Assembly: GCA_025765595.1 (NCBI GenBank)
Contig: JAIVFH010000066.1
Span: 62,001 to 126,000 of the forward strand
Length of the DNA: 64,000 nt
Source of the DNA: Obelidium mucronatum
Taxonomy: Eukaryota; Chytridiomycota; Chytridiomycetes; Chytridiales; Chytriomycetaceae
Direction of reading: 5' to 3'
Part shown: positions 43,166 to 53,787 of the stretch, piece after piece
Numbering within the stretch: the first letter of the stretch is position 1
Layout: the number at the start of each line of letters is the position of its first letter
The notes under the pieces: model-generated
Databases searched by the model: none
The model's input: the letters and a program-made list of their open reading frames with translations, nothing else
What the model was told of the DNA's origin: nothing
Translations under genes and position numbers: made by a program

Positions 43166-45326
43166 TCAAAAAACAATCCGAACAATCAACCAGAAATCAA
43201 CCACAACCACCATCAACACAACAGCACCAAACCCAACCAACATGACATCAACAAGTCGATCGAAATTAACCAGAAACCGGGTTCCATACACACTAAACGT
43301 TGCAAGTCCGTCTCGATTGCTGTGCAGCTGCTGCTGTTGGTCATACTGGCTGCCATTGAAGTAGCTTTCGGCAAAGAATTCACTCCTTGACGCAGTACGT
43401 GGTGGAGGCGTTAATTCGTCCAAGAGTGTTTGGGGAATAGCACTGTGTGAGAAGGAGCCGCTGGCATTCTGGGCGCGACTCAAGCGTCTGGATTGTAATG
43501 CAGATGCGGCGGCGGCTCCTGCTGCTGTTGTGGTTGACGCTGCTGAAGAGGATGACGAGGTGGATGTCAATGCAGGTAAAACCGACATGGACTTTTCTTT
43601 TCTGGGTAATTGAATGGGTAAAGTGGATGAAAGAGACGATAATGACGATGTGGAAGAATATGAGGCCGTCGATGATGGTATACTTGAAGCTGATAAGGAA
43701 GGGGTTGGTGTCGATGATGATGAAGAATCACTGGTCTTTTTGAGTTTGCTGATAGGCAGGGGAGGGACAGGTGGTGGTGGTCCTGTTGTTGATGTTGGTG
43801 AAGAGACTACTGCCTTTGGAGGTTGTGTTTGCATTTGCTGAGATTGTTTGAGGGGACTCTGCGGGACACTTCTGGTGCCAGATTGAGGTGTGTCGGTCGA
43901 TACTCCTTTATCATCCGGCTCAGGGGTTCCGTTTTGAGGAGTTCCTGGTTTCGACTTTGGAAGTGGAGCCACACTGTTTTTCTTGCCGACAACTGCAACC
44001 GAAGCATCAGTAGATTCCAAGATTGCTCTTGATTTACTTTTTGAAACCACTTTTTCGTCTGAAGCAACAGTAGTAGTGGTAGTAGAAATCGACGACGCGG
44101 TAACAGCAGGAGAGCTTTTGGCAACTTGCATCTTGATTGAATGTGGACCAGCCAGCTTTACAACATCCTCAAGTTCCAACTCTTTTCCAGCAATAATCGC
44201 ATCTGACGTGATATGAATGTAATCGTCTGCACCCTTCCCGGTTAAAGCAGTGTATAGGTTACTGGTTCCAACACTTGGCCGCCGACTCATTGTCTTTTTC
44301 TTGCCATGCTTCAAAACGGACTTTGCATGAATCTCGCGGTACGTATCGACGGTGACAACAATCAGTTTCTCAATCGCATGTATTTTAGCGCCGCCGGTAA
44401 ATCCGTGGAAGACGTGTTTCGAAGTGTGTGAAAAGACATTGTCGCTCGTGTTTCTGCACTCGACCTGAATCGCATTCGGCTGCATGAGCATTGGCATTGT
44501 GCGGGTCTTTTGCACGGAAGTGATTGAGGCGTTTGAGATGTGGAAGGGCAGCGTGGCGGGAGCGAGTGCGGCGGCGGCGGCCGACGGCTTGATGAACATT
44601 GAGCGGCGGCGGGAGTCGAGGGATGTCTGAGCGGGGTTGTAGTCGAGCGACGAGCGCGCGGGCTGGGCGGCGCTGCGCGGCAGCGAGTTTGAACTCGTCG
44701 ACTCGGCGTCGTCGCCCGACAGCGACAGCTCGGCGGCTGCGATCGCCGGCGTTGGGATTGCAGTCGCAGTCTTTGCAGTCGCACTCGCACTCGCACTCCC
44801 CGCCTGCGTCTGCGCAAGCGACATTTTCTTTGCGACAAACTTCTGCTTCAGCGACTGCGTGCGCGCGAGCGACACGGACGACTTTGGCGCCGGCGCTGCG
44901 ACCACGGCGCCGCCGTGCGTGTCTTCGAGCGGCACAAAAAACAGCTGCGACGGCGTCACAAACAGCGTGCCTTCGTCCTTGGCGTACACACACTTGAATG
45001 CTGGTGCATCGGTGCAACATCGTTACAACATCGTTAAGTGCAAATTAAAACACAAGCTCACCGTCCACCCGCCCCGCCTGTCGCTCCACGGCTTCCCCAA
45101 ACACCGCCTCCACTTCTTCCCACAGCGTCGAGTAGTCCTGCCCATCGCCCTCCTGGTCGCGCCCATCGCTGGCCACTGAATTCGCTCGGGTTGACGACTG
45201 CGACGAACTGCTGCTTCCCTTGAGTCGCTGCTGCTCCTCGGGCTCTTCGACAAGTCCCAGTCCAGACTCTGGTGTCCCCCGCGGCGACCCGTCGTCAATG
45301 TCATTGAGCAGTGCTACTCGTTCCAT
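43166..45326 (-). CDS. GRAM-domain protein with C-terminal membrane anchor
   Basis: ATG at 45326 (MERVALLNDIDDGSPRGTPE). Exon 1 joins at about 45061 (GTGAGC donor) to AFKCVYAKDEGTLFVTPSQL. The GRAM-type lipid-binding fold is split by a Ser/Ala-rich insert: FVTPSQLFFVPL is followed about 130 residues later by FHISNASITSVQKTRTMP, NAIQVECRNTSDNVF and HVFHGF. After a long Ser/Pro/Thr-rich linker (poly-Pro TTGPPPPVPPLP, many SSSS runs) the protein ends in LVDVMLVGFGAVVLMVVVV, a single tail anchor with DFWLIVRIVF. This layout recalls ER/plasma-membrane contact-site proteins (Lam/GRAMD), but I see no VASt/StART-like domain. Exon 1 and the GRAM half are GC-rich. Confidence 0.68.
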
Positions 45327-45677
45327 TGCTGCTTTCTTGATTTTTTTTTTTTTGATTGAAAAACGTTGTCCAAGAGATGGAAGTTGTGATGAAATTTTGA
45401 CAAGTGGGTGGCACATTTTATATCAGAAAGAAATGGATGGGCCCATCAGTTTAATACCGCCTCACAAAAAGTACGGACACCTAAGTTGCTAGTGCCATCT
45501 TCTGTTCGTTTTCTTTTTTTTTTTTTTTCTTTATTTTTTTTTTTTTTTTTTTTTTATTTTCTCTACATAATAAAAAACAGGTTCTCTCAATCTCTTATTT
45601 TATTTGTCATCCAAGCGCATTGCGTCTGTTACGGGGTTTCTTTTAAAAAATAAAGGAACAACACCCGTCAAAGACAA

Positions 45678-46740
45678 TCAAATTCTCTTTCCCCCGCGTC
45701 TGCCCTTCTTGGCACCAACACCACCACTTCCAGCCGCAGCTCCTGGCTTTTCACCCAAACGACCCAGAATAGTAGGTCCATTAGTCTTTGGACCCAGCCG
45801 CTTCAACAAATCTTCCTTCTTTGGTCCAAGTCGTGCAAGAACCTAAAACCCACCACCAAAAAAAAAAGAGAGAAATATGAACACGACGAACCAAAAAATA
45901 AAAACAGGTATAAAAGAACAACAAACAACTAAACTGTAGGTGGTCCCAAACGAGACAGGAGCTTGCTCTTTTTTGCGATTCCACCACCTCCATTCGCACC
46001 AGCCAAACCACCTCCTCTCACACTGCCCTTCACACCCCTCAAGTTGTTTTGGGCCGGCAAGACATTCGCAGCACCATTCGCAGCTGGCGCCGCGTGGTTT
46101 CTCAAACGGGCGGCTGAAGACTGGTTGTTGTTGTTGTTGTTGTTGATTGCCACGCCCATGCTCAAGATCGACACGCTGATGGTTAAGTTGTCCAGCACTT
46201 CGTTGTTGAGCAAATGCGCAACTCGGACTGCATCGCTGTGGCTCGGGATGTACCACACGGCTCCGCCCGTGGACCTGTCAGAGTTGTCGTATTCGAGTTT
46301 GGGCTGCGGGAGGGACTGTAGAGACGGGGTTTTGCCGCCGTCGAGATGGAGAACTGCATCCAAAAGATCTTGTGCGGCTGCCTGTTGTTGTTTTTTTTGT
46401 TGTGGGTTTAAATAACGCACACTGTTTGGTTCTTGGACAAGACAATTTGCGTTGTTTTTTTTAAATAAAAAGGACAGGACGTTACGTTGTAGTGCAGGTT
46501 CTTGATGGAGAGGATCGTGACAGTGTTTGAGGCGGGAACAGATGATGCAGGATGATGTGGTTGTTGTTCTTGGTGTTGTTGTTGGACTAGTGGTTGCTGC
46601 TGCTGCTGCTGCTGCTGATGCTGCACCGGTCTGTCGTAGTCGAGGTCCATCGCATTTCCTCTTCTCTGATTATAATTGTTGTTGTTGTTGGAGTTGTTGT
46701 GACTGCGGACAAACGGTCTGCGTGCTCCTCCTCCTCTCAT
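45678..46740 (-). CDS. Aly/REF-like RNA-binding protein with RLGP repeats
   Basis: ATG at 46740 opens a basic Gly/Arg N-terminus (MRGGGARRPFVRSHNN), an Asn run and a poly-Gln stretch. An RRM-like domain follows: VTILSIKNLHYN, then after an intron AAAQDLLDAVLHLDGG, KLEYDNSDRSTGGAVWYIPS, DAVRVAHLLNNEVLDNLTIS. The DRSTGGA-V...DA..A..LN pattern fits ALYREF/Yra1-type RRMs. Downstream are repeated SRLGPP, ARLGPKKEDLLKRLGPK and GRLGEKPG units, then a basic KKGRRGGKRI end at 45678. Aly/REF proteins bridge spliced mRNA to the export receptor; the RLGP repeats could be partner-binding motifs (inference). The RRM is divergent. Confidence 0.65.
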
Positions 46741-47367
46741 GTTTGTTTTTCACGGTTAAGTTATTTATTTATTATTTATTTTTATCGTTTATCCTTTTAA
46801 CAAACATCATCTAATTCTATCCACTTGAGTTACATTCATGTCCAGTAAATAAGACGCATGTTCATATACTTCCGGTAGCGTGTGAGTAAACTAAGAACGA
46901 CTCCTGGGCGATTCCTGTTTCTCGCTGAAGATTCAGCCCTTAAATAGCAAAGCGTCAAGAGTCCTGTCCATTCGCTGCAGATGTTCCCTCACAGCCAAGT
47001 GTGCTAAAACGTGTTTGACATGCCTTTCTCTCCGTTTCGGTCCCTGTTTTTCAGAGAAGCAGACAGACCCAATTCGAAACTGAAGTTTCGCAATCCTTCT
47101 TTCGCATCGGTTCAATAGAAAATGTTTCGACCAGTGAACCTTTACGAGAAACGGAGCGAGTGATCGTTTCTTCTTGTTCGCAACGCACAAACGTCTCAAC
47201 TTGATACAGCAGGCTGAATCGCCAAAGCAAAAATGCATCAGAATGGCATTTCCTACTACTACTACAAAATCCGAAAGCCCACAATTGTATCACAAAAAAA
47301 AAGTTCCTATTTTCGATCATGGACTGCCCGAATTTTTTTTCTTTCATTCGTTTTCCTCCCAGAAAGA
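46741..47367. other. region without an assigned gene; possible minus-strand exon
   Basis: A minus-strand frame at 46933-47238 ends RHVKHVLAHLAVREHLQRMD, RTLDALLFKG, which looks helical and coding. The upstream part is ambiguous between two frames (47051-47347 reads VETFVRCEQEETITRSVSRK in the other). No convincing start or splice set, so no gene is called. Confidence 0.3.
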
Positions 47368-47610
47368 ATGACGATCCTTGATCTCAAAGTTGGACTGCTG
47401 TTGCTCTGTAGTCTAGCCACAATCATTTTAGCTGGAACTGTTAATCTTTGGGGAGTCGATTTTGACATTGACTCAACAACTAAGATGTGAGATGGAACTT
47501 GAAAAATTGCACCTGATTAACCTTCTGTATGTTAAATCAGTGTAAAAAACTTGGAAGGTGTGAGACCGATTCCAAGTGAAATTGGGCAGCTGATCAATCT
47601 GACTTTTTTT
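47368..47610 (+). pseudogene. truncated membrane/LRR-type gene
   Basis: ATG 47368 gives MTILDLKVGLLLLCSLATII (signal anchor), then WGVDFDIDSTTKI. A GT-AG intron (47487-47540) joins to VKNLEGVRPIPSEIGQLINL, TFF, a typical leucine-rich repeat (IPSEIGQLINL), followed by a GTGAGC donor. No later exon is found before the mobile element at 48.4 kb, so the gene is cut short. It resembles the LRR end of the gene at 59.1-60.5 kb. Confidence 0.5.
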
Positions 47611-48396
47611 GTGAGCTACAGTATTGAACACAAAAGAAGAACCATAAAAAATCGTTGAAACGAAACAAAAATTTCCCGCTTTTTTTTGGTTTATGAAAAT
47701 ACAACCATCTACGGAAGGTGAGCGTCCAAACTGCTCAATGGTTGCGTTTCCCATTGGCCAGTCAGTTGTGAGGGTTCGTACCCCCCAGTAACTCCCCACT
47801 GGTGTTCGATAACCAAATAAGAATATTTCCTCTCAATTTACCTTTTATCGATAAGACTTACTAACCGCGTGTTTCTTTATTTGTTTGATTGATGCCCCGA
47901 AACAATATTGTGGCTGTCAATAATAAATCTCATGTGGCGGCCACATGAGATTACAAACCGCCAACAACAAACAACATCAACACAAACAACGCATCTTCGG
48001 GAATTACATCAGCATCAGACGCAGCGTACCAGAATGTTGGTTACAGTGGTGCCAAGCGCGAGCACGACTAACGAAAATCGAGGAGGCAAGTAACACGCAA
48101 CATGTGTCGCCTATTTCGTTCCCGCAATACTACCTATCCTTTGTTACTCACCTTTTTGTATCATTCTATTGCAGATGGAGTTGTCAAGCAAATGGCACCA
48201 AAGAAATCCGTGTCTTGAAAAAAAACAAAGCGTTCAACAACCCAGCTGCCAATCCCAAACATCTACTGATGTCTTTATCCCGTACTGGTTGCGCTTCGAG
48301 CAGCAGTGATGCCTGTCGTAATGTTGGTGGGGTCATAGCTGCTGCCGCCCGCCCAGTCTGCCAAAAGTACTGATCCAAAATTAGGCTCAGTGTCAG
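47611..48396. other. decayed accessory DNA with a 27-nt palindrome
   Basis: Contains a perfect palindrome at 47926-47952 and short coding-like frames (around 47970-48090 SGITSASDAAYQNVGYSGAK; after a TTGCAG acceptor at about 48175, an exon-like piece). Also ARPVCQKY-type frame up to 48373. No gene can be assembled. Confidence 0.4.
47926..47952. repeat. perfect 27-nt palindrome (13-1-13)
   Basis: Left arm AATCTCATGTGGC, centre G, right arm GCCACATGAGATT. Confidence 0.95.
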
Positions 48397-48415
48397 CCTA
48401 GGCTCAGTGTCAGCC
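48382..48415 (+). repeat. 17-bp direct duplication at left end of the TIR element
   Basis: TAGGCTCAGTGTCAGCC occurs twice in tandem (48382-48398, 48399-48415). The right end has a single copy. Confidence 0.95.
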
Positions 48416-48752
48416 CTTTCTCCAATTGCGAATAAAGACAATTTCGTCAAATTTTTTTTTCTTCTTCTTGTAGAAGGGCTGATTGCAAACTCGCACAATT
48501 TTTCTGAACTGCCAAACAGGGGTCGACGGGGCACCCACATCTTACGCTGTAGGATGCTCAAATTTTAAACATACCATCCCTGTGTATATTCACAAGGTTT
48601 CCATGCAGGGTTTTTCGAAATTCGTCAAATTGAAAATACGCATCCAAGTAGCTTCCAGGGCTTCAAACTACCGTTCCAATCACTCCAGAACTATCGAAAG
48701 TGTGAAAATCTATCGGCGATTCAGCTGAGTGGACGAACCTCAAATACAATGC
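48397..48752 (+). repeat. left terminal inverted repeat, also 5' leader of the DUF6589-like gene
   Basis: Inverted copy of 53346-53699. The inner end (ACCTCAAATACAATGC) lies two bases before the ATG at 48754. Confidence 0.95.
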
Positions 48753-48753
48753 T

Positions 48754-51447
48754 ATGAATTGGAAACAGTTCGGACAAAACCACTATAAAAAATTGATGCC
48801 ATTCGAGAAGAGGGTCCCCGGAACGAGAAAAGCTGCCAAGATCATGGCAGAGGATGTAGATCTTGAAAATCCTTCCATACCTGCAAGTTCATCCACCTTG
48901 TTAGTCAGAAAGAACCCCCTGCAGCCAAAGACCCCATCCCGCCAATCACCTCTTCGAAATGTAGCAAGTGTGTTTGCAACGTCTCAACTGGCCACTGCTA
49001 TGGCACCAACATCTCTGCAACAAGCTCTGAACAACTCACGTCTTGCCAACAGCGGTTATGACAATCTCTCAAGGCAGTTTAATGCCCCCTCATCAAACAA
49101 TCCAAGTTATCGAAACCAAGCTATTAAGGCGGTAGCGTCGGCTGCAGATCGCAGGACTGCTGCTATCAATCTGAAAATCTGCGAGATTGTTACGCTCTTC
49201 TCGTCTCTTGATTCGGAAAACAAGACATCCACGTTGACTAAACTTTTGGATCTATTACCCAAGCGTGATGCCCTCCAAGCAATCGTGGAAGCTGGATCCA
49301 TGAGGATCTGGCTTGAACTCTTGCCAAAGGAATCAATGCTCATGTTGGTAAAAGACATTGCCTTGGAGACATGTATCAGGGAAATCTCGGTAATTTTCTA
49401 TATTTTGACTGCTTTAAACGCGTGATAAGAATTAACCCGGAGTTTTCAGAAATGTGTGTCAATTCCCCAGCCAAATCTCACAGTGTTTCGTCGACTTGAC
49501 ATCGAAAACCTATTTGATGTCTGGAAAAGAAATGCCCCCTTTCTGTTTTCGATGATTGAATCGCTCACAGAGTCAAAACCAAAAACAGCTGTTGTAATGT
49601 CAATCTTTGAAGGGGTGAACAACAGCCATCACAACTTGTTCCAAAAAGAAAACGGGTTGATTCTGTTGAAGAATGGGTGCAGCGCTGCATTAATACAGCT
49701 TCTTCATTCATATGGCTTGTGTGTCTCATACGCTACGTCGAATCGCAGTGCCAAGGAATACGCATCTCACATACGCAAACTTGTCCCTCAAATCTACAAC
49801 CCTTTTCGTCAAGTTTGGGCACTTGATAATGTGGAACTCTATCGGTCAACATTCCAGAAGTCATCTTCAAACCAAAACAGCCTTGAATCGAAAACTCTTC
49901 GCGCGTTTGTCCCAGTGACAATTGATAATCACCTGCTCTCATCAACTACCCCACGAATAGCCTTGAAAGACATCAAATTGTCTGACATCGTTGCAAGCAG
50001 TTCTGACAATCAGTGGTTCCGGAATTTTTCTTCATCTTTAATTCGTGACTACATTATCAAAAACATTCCTGGCTTTGAAAAATTCTCTTTGAGCAAGCCA
50101 CATCCTAACCGTCCACATTCCCGCTTGGATCTTATTCCGTTATCAGTGATGGATGAAAGAGAAATGGAAACCGGGGGCATGATTAAAATCTTGGATCAAT
50201 TCTGTCTTGACTTCTACGTTGGGGATGTTGATGGTCTCGAGCAGCTTGTAATTGGAGATGGTGGGACAGTCAAAAGCATGAACTCAGCTGTTCGCGAACG
50301 AAAACATGACCATTTGGGGTCAGCAGCTGAGCGCCTGGAGCATATACGAACTGGACATGGTCCATTCCATTTTCATATGGCCCTCCAACGGTCCATACGT
50401 CTCCGTTTCGGGTGGGATACCAATACCCTTGGCACTCTGGGTTATTTTGGACACAAGAAAAACGTCAACATCAATGGAAACAAGTTCAAGTACTACGAAA
50501 TGCATGATATAATGCAGGACTACTTCAATGGTCTTCTTTCCGAAGCTTGTATGCTTGCAATGAATGAGATTCGATTTGGCTCTGCTGCTGCAGCAACTGA
50601 AGACCACATCAATGACATTGTATCGATAATTCTCCAAAATCTGGATAACGCAATCTATGTTATCAAGCGGTCTACTAACTCTTCCTTGAAAACTCAAGGC
50701 AGAGAACGAGAGCTCACTCCTCAAATTGAGAACATTTTTGAAAACTACAAAGCCCAGTTTATGAAGGACTTTTTCTTGTACCAGAGCCACAAGTCATGTG
50801 TGCGGCATGGGGATGGGGATGGTCTTCAGCGAGTCCACCGATTGGCACTGCCGTTGCTGAAGCAATACTCAACCACATACTGTTCTTTGGTTACAAGAGA
50901 ACTGATTGAGTTGGAAACAAAACATTCCGCCCGTTGTGCCTATATATCCATCCAAAATCGTTTCTGTAATACAAATGGGAAGCACAACTCATTCACTGCG
51001 ATGGATTGGGCTTTTGAACGATATGTTATGAAATACAAGGCTTTTCAAAAGGGCACCGGATCCAACATTAATGATGGATACTGTGAGGTGGTGTCCCTTG
51101 TTGCGCCTGTAATGGATGAAGTTCAAGAAAACATGGTAAACGGCTTGGGGCTTTCGAACTCCGGCTCCCACTATCACAAGAAGTTGGATACTTCACACGA
51201 TATGAAAGCCCTCTTAAATGACTTGAACACGCTAGCTCAGCAGATAAATTTTACGCAAGAACAGTGCAAGGCATTTGCTGTCCCATCTGTGGTAGAAGCA
51301 GGATATCATGCCTTGATATCTAAAGGATATCTTGACGCCCAGATTCAAAAAGCGAGGGGGGCAATTTCTGTTGATGATGGGGGAGATTCAGGTTTGTTTG
51401 AATATGACGAGGAGGGAGAAAGAGTCATCAATTTAACAGGAGAATAA
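48754..51447 (+). CDS. large element-encoded protein, possible DUF6589-type
   Basis: Two exons: 48754-49389 and 49450-51447 (TCG then AAATGTGTG across a 60-bp intron), about 877 aa. The N-terminus is basic (MNWKQFGQNHYKKLMPFEKR) with a Ser/Pro-rich linker. The core has YVGDVDGLEQLVIGDGGTVK, SAAERLEHIRTGHGPFHFHM, LRFGWDTNTLGTLGYFGHKK, YYEMHDIMQDYFNGLLSEAC. The arrangement GD-x-x-T, E-R-L-E, G-x-FH-x-x-M and the later H-x-x-x-DF resembles fungal DUF6589 proteins, which are abundant in repeat-rich fungal genomes. Conserved Asp/Glu/His could form an RNase H-like (DDE) centre, making this the transposase (inference). The reading frame is intact. It overlaps the helicase gene tail-to-tail by 20 bp. 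Confidence 0.75.
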
Positions 51448-53347
51448 ACAAATAGCTATCAACATCCATTTTATTACCATCTCTCAACTGTTTGACATAA
51501 TTGTAAAGGCTCTCTTTGTACCCTTCTCGAACAACCAACTGCCTCAACTGTACCTTCCCCATCTTTGCCAATTCCGCTTTAGAAAGACCCAGTAAATTAT
51601 CGAAGGTACCAACAAACAACCGCAACTCAGCGACAATTGGCACTGTCTCCCTTTCCGTATAAATTGATTGGCATTCCTTATCCACTGGGGCTTTTCCAAG
51701 AGCTTTGACGAACTTACTGACACATTCTTCCAATTGGCATGCCCACTCATGTCGAAAGTTTGACGGCCACTGAAATTTCCCCCCAATAACTCCCTTGGCA
51801 TCATCAACAATATCATCGACAATTTGAGGAGCAAAGAGAATCACGCGCTGCGGGACTGCTATGCCATCCAACAACAATTCACGAGTGTTTTCCAGCTTTT
51901 CGCAAAGGAGAAGCTGCTCCTGCTGTGTCATATTGCAAGCATGCCGCCGGTGTTTTGGCTTTACATTAGATGATGGAATGGGAACGTATTTCTCAATTTC
52001 TGCAACATCCAAAAGAGGATGGCACACGTCGCAGCAAGATTCATTTTGAGGTACAGGCTCCCCTTCAAAATATTTGTCAAAGACTTGCCTCCTACAAACA
52101 GCCACTGGGGTGAATCCAATTCTCTCGGCCACTAAACGTACCCCAAGATACTTTTCCCAAATATGAACGTCCCTCATCTTGGACTCCTTAACAACTTTGG
52201 AGTCCCTTCCTTTGATTTCGAAATCAGCAGGACTGAAATAGACCGTGACTTGGCAAGGCCTACCATTTCGCCCTGCACGCCCCGTTTCTTGAAAGTAATC
52301 ACAGAATGATACAGGAGGCAAGTAGTGGATAATATGTGCTACGTCGCGAGGGTTCATTCCATTTCCCAATACGCCCGTACATAGAGTCACCTTGACAGGC
52401 GAGGGCTCAGTTTGGAGAAGATTGATGAGTTTATTCTTATGAGTCGGAGCTGACATTCTAGTGCACTTAGCAACAGAAGCGGGGCAACTGCGGCCGTCCA
52501 GAATGAATTCCATGATGTTACTCAACTCATTTCGATTATTAGCATATATCCAAAGGGGATAGCGAGAGAAAGGGAAATTGTTTGCAGAGATGTCTTCACG
52601 GACTTGTGCAAAATCGATTTGAATCCGTGTTCTTTCGACAACCTTGTAGTAAACATTTGGTCGATCCATACATCCAATCAATTTAACAACTTCAGGCTTG
52701 ATTCGTAACCGCGAAAGCATACATGCCATTAGATGCCTTGGGGCAGACGCTGTCATCAAGGCAATTGGGACATGAGGTATCATTGGCCGTAGACTTTCTA
52801 AGCAAAGGTAATCCGGCCGCCACAAGTCGCCAGTGTTGATCAAATTATGTACTTCGTCGATAATGATGGCGCAGGCTGTTGTCCTCATCAGTTCAAGGAA
52901 CGACTTTGACGAGTGATTGTCTTTTGATGTCTTTGCTACCACTTCAGGAGTTAACCAAACTACATCCACCGTTCCCTTCTCGATGAATCGGCGCGTGCTT
53001 TCATTTCCATCACGCTTTCCCTTGTCGAGAGATCCTAGAGCCGCTCCTGTGAGACCAACACCCAAAGCCTCCAAGGCATTCATTTGGTCTTGGATAACGG
53101 CAAGCAGAGGGGAGACTATGTATAGAACATGCGCATTGGACTTTGTTGTAATTTCGCTGATGGAACGGTAATGCTTGAGGACTAGGAGCAGCAGTGCTGC
53201 GATCCACGTTTTACCTGAGCCAGTAGCTTGGAGAATGAGGCAATCGTTGCCACCCAGAAGAGCTTCAACGGCTTCTGCCTGAAATGGTCGAACCGGCTTT
53301 TCCAAGTAGTCTGAAGTCACCAGTGCGCAGGCTTCTTTGATTTGCAT
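51428..53347 (-). CDS. RecQ-family DNA helicase
   Basis: Intronless 639-aa frame from ATG 53347, whose ATG lies in the right TIR inner edge. Helicase motifs: Q-motif region VRPFQAEAVEALL, Walker A LQATGSGKTWIA, DEVH box IIDEVHNLI, motif III MTASAPRH, motif V GVLGNGMNPRDVAHIIHYLP, motif VI QETGRAGRNGRP. A RecQ-type zinc-binding Cys cluster follows (VCRRQVFDKYF, NESCCDVCHPLLD), then a C-terminal extension of about 170 aa with no HRDC that I recognise. The family unwinds DNA 3'-5'; inside the TIR element it probably serves element transposition or repair (inference). Intact, with only 20 bp of 3' overlap with the partner gene. Confidence 0.93.
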   Translation of the reverse strand: MQIKEACALVTSDYLEKPVRPFQAEAVEALLGGNDCLILQATGSGKTWIAALLLLVLKHYRSISEITTKSNAHVLYIVSPLLAVIQDQMNALEALGVGLTGAALGSLDKGKRDGNESTRRFIEKGTVDVVWLTPEVVAKTSKDNHSSKSFLELMRTTACAIIIDEVHNLINTGDLWRPDYLCLESLRPMIPHVPIALMTASAPRHLMACMLSRLRIKPEVVKLIGCMDRPNVYYKVVERTRIQIDFAQVREDISANNFPFSRYPLWIYANNRNELSNIMEFILDGRSCPASVAKCTRMSAPTHKNKLINLLQTEPSPVKVTLCTGVLGNGMNPRDVAHIIHYLPPVSFCDYFQETGRAGRNGRPCQVTVYFSPADFEIKGRDSKVVKESKMRDVHIWEKYLGVRLVAERIGFTPVAVCRRQVFDKYFEGEPVPQNESCCDVCHPLLDVAEIEKYVPIPSSNVKPKHRRHACNMTQQEQLLLCEKLENTRELLLDGIAVPQRVILFAPQIVDDIVDDAKGVIGGKFQWPSNFRHEWACQLEECVSKFVKALGKAPVDKECQSIYTERETVPIVAELRLFVGTFDNLLGLSKAELAKMGKVQLRQLVVREGYKESLYNYVKQLRDGNKMDVDSYLFILLLN

Positions 53348-53699
53348 TGTATTTGAGGTTCGTCCACTCAGCTGAATCGCCGATAGATTTTCACACTTTC
53401 GATAGTTCTGGAGTGATTGGAACGGTAGTTTGAAGCCCTGGAAGCTACTTGGATGCGTATTTTCAATTTGACGAATTTCGAAAAACCCTGCATGGAAACC
53501 TTGTGAATATACACAGGGATGGTATGTTTAAAATTTGAGCATCCTACAGCGTAAGATGCGGGTGCCCCGTCGACCCCTGTTTGGCAGTTCAGAAAAATTG
53601 TGCGAGTTTGCAATCAGCCCTTCTACAAGAAGAAGAAAAAAAAATTTGACGAAATTGTCTTTATTCGCAATTGGAGAAAGGGCTGACACTGAGCCTAGG
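53346..53699 (-). repeat. right terminal inverted repeat, also 5' leader of the helicase gene
   Basis: Inverted copy of 48397-48752. The helicase start codon is formed by the last TIR bases (ACAATGC). Confidence 0.95.
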
Positions 53700-53740
53700 T
53701 GATCCCGCTCTAGTTTTACAAAAAGTGCAAAATTTCGTCT

Positions 53741-53764
53741 TTGGGGGGTACTTCCACGTACCCC
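53741..53764. repeat. GC-rich perfect hairpin
   Basis: GGGGGGTAC, loop TTCCAC, GTACCCCCC: nine uninterrupted pairs. Confidence 0.95.
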
Positions 53765-53787
53765 CCCTCACCTAAACTTTCAGCTCT

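Larger units (their letters stand above)
48397..53699. mobile_element. 5.3-kb TIR element with DUF6589-like gene and RecQ helicase
   Basis: Two inverted copies of a ~355-bp sequence (48397-48752 and 53346-53699) flank two convergent genes. Outer ends read CCTAGGCTCAGTGTCAGCCC on both sides. I saw one substitution between the arms (CACATC versus CGCATC), so the copies are recent or homogenised. Both ORFs are intact, unlike most neighbouring accessory genes. No target-site duplication is clear, partly because the left end carries a duplicated 17-bp terminal unit. Confidence 0.85.

Noticed and set aside
48397..53699. Helitron assignment for the helicase element
   Set aside because: The helicase is RecQ-type and not Pif1-type, no HUH Rep domain is seen, and long TIRs are atypical for Helitrons.
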